From Rhodospirillales bacterium (GTDB lineage: Bacteria; Pseudomonadota; Alphaproteobacteria; JAREAF01): a stretch of 8,781 bases of DNA. A program made the translations under genes and the position numbers. This document shows, piece after piece, positions 1-5,030 of this stretch. Under the pieces are notes generated by a model. It was not told where the DNA came from. It did not search any database and was given only the letters and a program-made list of their open reading frames with translations. Location: assembly GCA_029240475.1 (NCBI GenBank), contig JAREAF010000092.1, forward strand, positions 1-8,781, in the 5' to 3' direction. Position 1 is the stretch's first letter. Every line of letters starts with the position of its first letter.

Positions 1-40
1 GGGAGGCGCCCGTTGCAATCCTCCGTCCGGAAGGAACCCC

Positions 41-48
41 AGGGAGGA
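41..48 (+). promoter_or_regulatory. Shine-Dalgarno site of the binding-protein gene
   Basis: The purine run AGGGAGGA lies 11 bases before the ATG at 60 and is the strongest ribosome-binding site of the operon, as expected for a binding protein made in excess over the membrane subunits. The spacing is a little longer than usual. No convincing -35/-10 pair can be picked in the 59 bases available; the promoter probably lies to the left of the window. Confidence 0.7.
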
Positions 49-59
49 CATAAGAAAAA

Positions 60-1013
60 ATGCAATCCCGATCGAAATGGCTGGCCCTTGCCGCCGCAGG
101 AGCGCTCGCGCTGTCGGGCGCGCCGGCCGGGGCCCAGCCGGAATCGAAGGACCCGATCAAGCTGACGCTGCATGATTGGACAGGCCAGCTGCTCACCACG
201 AATCTGATGGGCGAGATCCTGAAGAAGGCCGGCTACAACGTCGAATATGTGCAGGCGGACTACCTCGCCCAGTTCGCCGGACTCGAGACCGGGGACCTGC
301 ATGTGGCGATGGAGATGTGGGCCACCACCGGCCAGGAAGCGATGGATAAATCGATCGCGACCGGCAATACGGAAAATCTCGGCGAGACCGGGATGACCGC
401 GATCGAGGAGTGGTGGTACCCGATCTATATGAAGGAGAAGTGCCCGGGCCTGCCGGACTGGAAGGCGCTCAACGACTGCGCCGAGGCCTTCTCCACGCCC
501 GAGACCGCGCCAAAGGGCCGCTATCTCGGCGGGCCGGTGACCTGGGGCGGCTTCGACGAAGAGCGGGTCGAGGCGCTCGGCCTCGATTACGAAGTGGTGC
601 ATGCCGGCACCGACGCCGCCCTCTTCGCCGAACTGGAATCGGCCTATCAGCGGAAGGCGCCGGTCCTGCTCTGGGTCTATGCGCCGCACTGGGCGCCGGC
701 CAAGTATCAGGGCGAGTGGGTCGAGTTCCCGAAATACGAGCCCGAGTGCTACACGGACCCGGCCTGGGGCGAGAACCCCGACGCCACCCACGACTGCGGC
801 AAGCCGCGCGGGCCGATCTGGAAGGTCGGCTGGGCGGGGCTCAAGGACAAATGGCCGGGCGCCCACAAGGCGATCACGGCCTTCACGATCGACAATGACG
901 AGATGAGCCAGATGATCGTCGCCGTCGATCTCGAAGGCAAGAAGCTCGAGGAGGTCGTGGCCGACTGGGTCGCGAAGAACGAGAGCCGCTGGAAGCCCTG
1001 GATCGGGCAGTAG
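60..1013 (+). CDS. Glycine betaine/proline-type ABC transporter, periplasmic substrate-binding protein (OpuAC/ProX family)
   Basis: This 317-residue protein should capture a quaternary amine (glycine betaine, proline betaine, choline or a relative) in the periplasm and deliver it to the permease encoded downstream. Seen: a signal peptide with a positively charged start (Arg4, Lys6), a hydrophobic Ala/Leu core and an AGA-Q cleavage site near residue 25; then an OpuAC-type domain to the C-terminus. The mature protein is rich in Trp and Tyr (W40, W87, W118, W119, W162, W205, W211). Proteins of this family bind the cationic head group in an aromatic cage, though which residues form it here is not known. 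Four cysteines (C128, C140, C230, C246) fall in two close pairs that could form disulfides. There is no lipobox Cys, so it is probably a soluble periplasmic protein. The start follows a strong ribosome-binding site. It is the first gene of the operon, separated from the ATPase gene by a hairpin. The family is clear; the ligand is not. Confidence 0.93.
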   Translation: MQSRSKWLALAAAGALALSGAPAGAQPESKDPIKLTLHDWTGQLLTTNLMGEILKKAGYNVEYVQADYLAQFAGLETGDLHVAMEMWATTGQEAMDKSIATGNTENLGETGMTAIEEWWYPIYMKEKCPGLPDWKALNDCAEAFSTPETAPKGRYLGGPVTWGGFDEERVEALGLDYEVVHAGTDAALFAELESAYQRKAPVLLWVYAPHWAPAKYQGEWVEFPKYEPECYTDPAWGENPDATHDCGKPRGPIWKVGWAGLKDKWPGAHKAITAFTIDNDEMSQMIVAVDLEGKKLEEVVADWVAKNESRWKPWIGQ

Positions 1014-1033
1014 GCAGCACGGACATCAGCCGC

Positions 1034-1061
1034 GAGGGCGGGCCTGGATCGGCCCGCCCTC
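1034..1061 (+). terminator. Perfect 11-bp inverted repeat between binding-protein and ATPase genes; partial terminator or mRNA-stabilising hairpin
   Basis: GAGGGCGGGCC (1034-1044) and its exact complement GGCCCGCCCTC (1051-1061) enclose a 6-base loop, forming a very GC-rich hairpin 20 bases after the stop codon of the binding-protein gene. The following bases (CTGCATTTAAG) contain only three consecutive T residues, so it is not a strong Rho-independent terminator. Such hairpins after periplasmic binding-protein genes are known to protect the upstream message or to reduce read-through, giving more binding protein than membrane subunits. That role is inferred here. Confidence 0.75.
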
Positions 1062-1083
1062 CTGCATTTAAGCTGACCCGATC

Positions 1084-2142
1084 TTGACCGCCGCGATCGA
1101 CACCACACACTACCGCGCCGACGCGCCGCCGAAGCTCGCCTGCCGCGGCGTGTGGAAGCTGTTCGGCGCCGGCGCGGACCGGCTCAAGCCGGGCGCGGAC
1201 GGCTTCGATCCCGACTCTCTCGCCGCATCCGGCGCGGTGATCGCCGTGCGCGACGCCAGCTTCGAGATCGGCGAAGGCGAGATCTTCGTCATCATGGGCC
1301 TTTCGGGCTCCGGCAAATCGACCTTGGTGCGCTGCCTCTCGCGCCTGATCGAGCCCAGCCGGGGCGAGGTGCTGCTCGACGGGCGCAACCTGCTCGCCGC
1401 CTCCGAGCGCGAGATGATCGAGATTCGGCGGCACAAGATGGGCATGGTCTTCCAGCATTTCGCCCTGCTGCCACATCTCACCGTTCTCGGCAATGTCGCC
1501 TTTCCGCTGGCGATCCAGGGCGTGCCGCGCGAGAAGCGGGAGGCGCGGGCGCGCGAGGTCATCGAGCTGGTGGGCTTGAAGGGCCGCGAGCATCACTATC
1601 CGCGCGAGCTCTCGGGCGGGCAGCAGCAGCGCGTCGGCATCGCCCGCAGCCTCGCCGTCGAGCCGGAGATCTGGTTCCTCGACGAGCCCTTCTCGGCGCT
1701 CGACCCACTGATCCGCCGCGAGATGCAGGACGAGTTCCTGCGCCTGCAACGGCTGCTGCACAAGACCATCGCCTTCATCACCCACGATTTCGACGAGGCG
1801 ATCCGCCTTGCCGACCGCATCGCCATCATGAAGGACGGCGCCATCGTCCAGATCGGCACGCCCGAGGAGGTGGTGACCCGGCCCGCCACGCCTTACGTCG
1901 CCGAGTTCACCCGGGAGGTGCCGCGCGCCAAGGTGCTGTCGGTCGGGGCGGTGATGGGGCCGATCGACGGCGCGACCGACTTCGCGGGCGAGCTGCCCGT
2001 GAAGGCGAAGATCGCCGAGGTCGCGCCCGCCGTGCTGGCGCGTCGCGGCCCCTTCCTGGTGGTGACCGAAGAGGGCGAGCGCGTCGGGACGCTGACGGCC
2101 GAGCGCGTCATCGCCGTGCTCGCCGGGACGGGCGGCGCATGA
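1084..2142 (+). CDS. Glycine betaine/proline-type ABC transporter ATP-binding protein (ProV/OpuAA-like)
   Basis: This 352-residue cytoplasmic ATPase powers the betaine-type importer. Seen: Walker A GLSGSGKST (72-80), Q-loop Gln124, ABC signature LSGGQ (176-180), Walker B IWFLDEP (196-202, catalytic Glu201) and H-loop His234, all intact. The segment before Walker A (VWKLFG, a Pro/Gly/Asp-rich insert, then AVRDASFEI) and the phrase EIFVIMGLSGSGKST are typical of the ProV/OpuAA branch. After about residue 280 there are only some 70 residues, resembling a single degenerate CBS module, whereas osmoregulatory ProV/OpuAA proteins carry two. The TTG start at 1084 is the only reasonable one: the frame has a stop at 1069-1071, and the next candidate, a GTG in VWKLFG, would cut the first strand. 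No clear Shine-Dalgarno precedes it, so initiation may be weak. Its stop overlaps the permease start as ATGA. Confidence 0.93.
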   Translation: MTAAIDTTHYRADAPPKLACRGVWKLFGAGADRLKPGADGFDPDSLAASGAVIAVRDASFEIGEGEIFVIMGLSGSGKSTLVRCLSRLIEPSRGEVLLDGRNLLAASEREMIEIRRHKMGMVFQHFALLPHLTVLGNVAFPLAIQGVPREKREARAREVIELVGLKGREHHYPRELSGGQQQRVGIARSLAVEPEIWFLDEPFSALDPLIRREMQDEFLRLQRLLHKTIAFITHDFDEAIRLADRIAIMKDGAIVQIGTPEEVVTRPATPYVAEFTREVPRAKVLSVGAVMGPIDGATDFAGELPVKAKIAEVAPAVLARRGPFLVVTEEGERVGTLTAERVIAVLAGTGGA

Positions 2143-4148
2143 AGGCGGCGACCCTTGCGCCCGCAGCGGAAGGCGCGCGGTTCAATCCGCGCCTGCTCGC
2201 CTGGGCGCTCGCGCTCGCCGCCACCTTCGCGCTCTCCTGGTACGCCAAGCCCTGGCTGCCCTGGGCGGCACAATATCCGACGCGCTGGATCCTGCCGCTG
2301 AAGCGCTGGGTCAACGACTTCATGAACTGGCTGATCCGGGACTTGGATTTCGGCCTCTTCACCTTCCAGGAGCTGACGCGCTCGGTCGCCTGGGTGCTGG
2401 ACTGGCCGCTAGTCGGAGCGCAGGCGCTGCTGGCCGGCGGCGTCACCATCCGCCAGGAGGGCGATCCCTGGTTCGAAATCCCGCGCTTCTCCTGGCTCGG
2501 CATCGTCATCGCGGTGGCGCTGCTCGGCTGGCGCTTGGGCGGCCCGAGGCTGGCGGCGATCGCGGGCGTTGCCTTCCTCTATCTCGCGCTCTTCAATCAG
2601 TGGGAGAGCGCGATGATGACGCTGGCCGCGATCGTCATCGCCGTGCCGTTCGGCGTCGCCGGAGGCCTCGCGCTCGGCATCCTCGCCTATCGCCGCCGCG
2701 CGGCCGAGCTGGCGATCCAGCCCGTGCTCGACCTCATGCAGACGGTGCCGGTCTTCGCCTATCTGGTGCCGATCCTGTTCCTGTTCGGGTTCGGGCCGGT
2801 GGCGGCGATGATCGCGACCATTATCTATGCGATGCCGCCGATGGTGCGGGTCACGCTCCTGGCGCTTCGCCGGGTCCCGCCCGAGATCGTCGAGTTCGGA
2901 CGCATGGCGGGCTGCAACGGACGGCAGATGCTTTGGCGCGTGCTGCTGCCGGCGGCGCGGCCCGGCCTGATGCTCGGCGTCAACCAGGTCATCATGATGT
3001 CGCTGAACATGGTGATCATCGCCTCGATGATCGGCGCGGGCGGGCTCGGCTTCGACGTGCTGACGGCGCTGAGGCGCCTCGACATCGGCGCGGGGCTGGA
3101 GGCGGGGCTCGCCATCGTCGTCATGGCCATCGCGCTCGACCGCTTGAGCCAGGCGCTCGCGGCCGACCGGCCGCCGCTCGACGCCGCACGCCGGCGCCGC
3201 CCCTGGATTCAGCGCGAGCCGCTGCTGGCGCTCGCCCTCGCCGCGCTCCTGGTCACGTCGCTGCTCAGCTTCGTTGTTCCCGCGCTGGCCGGGGTGCCGG
3301 AGGAGATCACGGTCACCACGCGCCCGATCTGGGCCAAGCTGGTGCAGTGGATCAACGTCAATTTCTTCGATGAGCTCGAGGCGGTGAAGACCTTCGTGCT
3401 CCTGAACCTGCTCATTCCGGTCAAGCGCTTCATGCTGGGCCTGCCCTGGCCCGGCGTGCTGCTGCTCCTCGGCCTCGCCGGCTGGCAGCTCGGCGGCTGG
3501 CGGCTGGCCCTGCTCGCGATCCTGCTCGCCGGTTTCGTCGCGGTGACCGGCAACTGGGCCAATGCGATGGAGACGGTCTATCTGGTCGGCATCTCCGCCG
3601 TCATCGCGGCGCTCATCGGCATGCCGCTCGGCATGTGGGGCGCGGCCAGCCGGCGCGCGCACCATGCGCTTGAGGTGGTGGTGGACACGCTGCAGACGCT
3701 GCCCTCCTTCGTCTATCTGATCCCTGTTGTGATGCTGTTCCGCGTCGGCGATTTCGCGGCCATGCTGGCGGTGATCGCCTATGCGGTTGCGCCGGCCATC
3801 CGCTACACCGATCATGCCATCCGCGGCGTGCCGGCGCATCTGGTCGAGGCGGCGCGCGCCGCGGGCTGCACGCGGCGACAACTCCTCTGGAAAGTGAAGC
3901 TGCCGCTCGCGGTCCCGGAGATCATGCTCGGCATCAATCAGACGGTCATGCTGGCCATCAGCATGCTCGTCATCACCGCGCTGGTCGGCACGCGCGACCT
4001 GGGGCAGGAGGTCTATGTGGCCTTGACCAAGGCCGATACGGGCCGCGGCATCGTCGCGGGCCTCTGCGTCGCCTTCATCGCCATCATCGCCGACCGGCTG
4101 ATCGGCGCATCGAGCGCGCGCGCCCGCGCCAAGCTGGGGCTGGCATGA
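2139..4148 (+). CDS. Glycine betaine/proline-type ABC transporter permease, two fused permease domains (ProW-like)
   Basis: This inner-membrane protein of 669 residues is about twice the length of a single ProW-type permease. Two homologous halves are seen, each with an N-terminal hydrophobic region, a loop, and a BPD_transp_1 domain (roughly 155-340 and 475-655). Each half carries a complete EAA-type coupling loop: VEFGRMAGCNGRQMLWRVLL (251-270) and VEAARAAGCTRRQLLWKVKL (569-588), offset by 318 residues. Other paired segments are DLMQTVPVFAYLVP (198-211) and DTLQTLPSFVYLIP (516-529). One chain therefore probably supplies the whole translocation pore, working with two copies of the ATPase encoded just upstream. 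The ATG overlaps the ATPase stop (ATGA), implying translational coupling. The same frame stays open back to 1152 over the ATPase gene, but that part is an arginine-rich out-of-frame reading and is not included. Fused permeases of this kind occur in other proteobacteria as known architecture. Substrate specificity is not readable. Confidence 0.93.
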   Translation: MKAATLAPAAEGARFNPRLLAWALALAATFALSWYAKPWLPWAAQYPTRWILPLKRWVNDFMNWLIRDLDFGLFTFQELTRSVAWVLDWPLVGAQALLAGGVTIRQEGDPWFEIPRFSWLGIVIAVALLGWRLGGPRLAAIAGVAFLYLALFNQWESAMMTLAAIVIAVPFGVAGGLALGILAYRRRAAELAIQPVLDLMQTVPVFAYLVPILFLFGFGPVAAMIATIIYAMPPMVRVTLLALRRVPPEIVEFGRMAGCNGRQMLWRVLLPAARPGLMLGVNQVIMMSLNMVIIASMIGAGGLGFDVLTALRRLDIGAGLEAGLAIVVMAIALDRLSQALAADRPPLDAARRRRPWIQREPLLALALAALLVTSLLSFVVPALAGVPEEITVTTRPIWAKLVQWINVNFFDELEAVKTFVLLNLLIPVKRFMLGLPWPGVLLLLGLAGWQLGGWRLALLAILLAGFVAVTGNWANAMETVYLVGISAVIAALIGMPLGMWGAASRRAHHALEVVVDTLQTLPSFVYLIPVVMLFRVGDFAAMLAVIAYAVAPAIRYTDHAIRGVPAHLVEAARAAGCTRRQLLWKVKLPLAVPEIMLGINQTVMLAISMLVITALVGTRDLGQEVYVALTKADTGRGIVAGLCVAFIAIIADRLIGASSARARAKLGLA

Positions 4149-5026
4149 ATATCGAGGCGAGGAACCGCGCGGCGCGGCTTTCCTGCTGGTCGGGGCCGGT
4201 CGAGCCGCAGCCGCTCAAGGGCGGCATCACCAACACCAATTTCGTGGTCGAGGACAGAGGCGCGCGCTTCGTCGTGCGCATCGGGGACGACATCCCGGTG
4301 CATGGCGTCATGCGCTTCAACGAGCTGGCCGCCGCCAAGGCGGCCGAGGCGGTGGGCCTTTCCCCGCCAATCATCCATCACGAGCCGGGCGCCCTCGTCA
4401 TGCGCCATGTCGAGGGCCGCACGCTCGCGCCCGAGGACATCGCGCAGCGTCCCATGCTGGAGCGCATCCTGCCGCTGATCGGCCGCTGCCATCGCGAGAT
4501 GCCGAAGCACCTGCAAGGGCCGGTGCTGATCTTCTGGGTCTTCCATGTGCTGCGCAGCTACGCGCAGTTCCTGAACGCGAACGGCAGCGCGCACAGGCCG
4601 AAGCTGCCGCGCCTGCTCTCCGTCGCCGAGGAGCTGGAGCGTGCGGTGGGGCCCATCGAGGTCGTGTTCGGGCACAACGACCTGCTCGCGGCGAACTTCA
4701 TCGATGCGGGCGAGCGGCTCTGGCTGATCGACTGGGACTATGCCGGCTTCAACAGCCCCCTCTTCGACCTCGCCAACCTCGCCTCGAACAACGCGCTCAC
4801 GCCCGAGGACGAGGCCTGGATCCTGGAGAGCTATTTCGGCCGGGCCGACGCCGACCTCCTGAACCGCTATCATGCGATGAAATGCGCTTCGCTCCTGCGC
4901 GAGACGATGTGGAGCATGGTGTCCGAGCTGACCTCGACGCTCGAATTCGACTACGCCGCCTACACCGCCGATTACCTGAACCGCTTCGAAGCGGCGCTCG
5001 CCGCATTCCAGAACCGGAGAGCATAA
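4145..5026 (+). CDS. Choline/ethanolamine kinase-like phosphotransferase (APH fold)
   Basis: This 293-residue cytoplasmic protein belongs to the aminoglycoside-phosphotransferase/choline-kinase fold. Seen: the nucleotide-binding loop KGGITNTNFVV (25-35), FVVRI (42-46) where Arg45 sits near the place of the usual ATP-contacting Lys, a likely partner Glu60, the catalytic loop GHNDLLAANFI (176-186; Asp179, Asn184), and the metal-binding segment LIDWDYAG (194-201; Asp196) followed by Asp208. The IDWDYAG form and the GGITNTNF loop point to the LicA/choline-kinase/thiamine-kinase side of the family rather than to antibiotic resistance. The likely reaction is ATP-dependent phosphorylation of a small hydroxylated amine; choline, ethanolamine or a related amino alcohol are candidates by context. 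It overlaps the permease stop by ATGA and ends 4 bases before the oxidoreductase, so it is firmly inside the operon. The fold is confident, the substrate is open. Confidence 0.87.
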   Translation: MNIEARNRAARLSCWSGPVEPQPLKGGITNTNFVVEDRGARFVVRIGDDIPVHGVMRFNELAAAKAAEAVGLSPPIIHHEPGALVMRHVEGRTLAPEDIAQRPMLERILPLIGRCHREMPKHLQGPVLIFWVFHVLRSYAQFLNANGSAHRPKLPRLLSVAEELERAVGPIEVVFGHNDLLAANFIDAGERLWLIDWDYAGFNSPLFDLANLASNNALTPEDEAWILESYFGRADADLLNRYHAMKCASLLRETMWSMVSELTSTLEFDYAAYTADYLNRFEAALAAFQNRRA

Positions 5027-5030
5027 AGGC

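Noticed and set aside
1152..2138. Open frame extending the permease upstream by about 329 residues across the ATPase gene
   Set aside because: The extension is arginine- and alanine-rich low-complexity sequence out of frame with a clear ATPase gene. The real permease start is the ATG overlapping the ATPase stop.
2409..3881. Minus-strand 490-residue open frame opposite the permease gene
   Set aside because: It is a high-GC antisense shadow: rich in His, Arg, Asp and Gln, with no recognisable domain, fully covered by a well-supported permease gene.
4145..5026. Aminoglycoside resistance phosphotransferase
   Set aside because: The fold is shared, but the GGITNTNF loop, the IDWDYAG segment and the operon context favour a metabolic choline-kinase-like enzyme.
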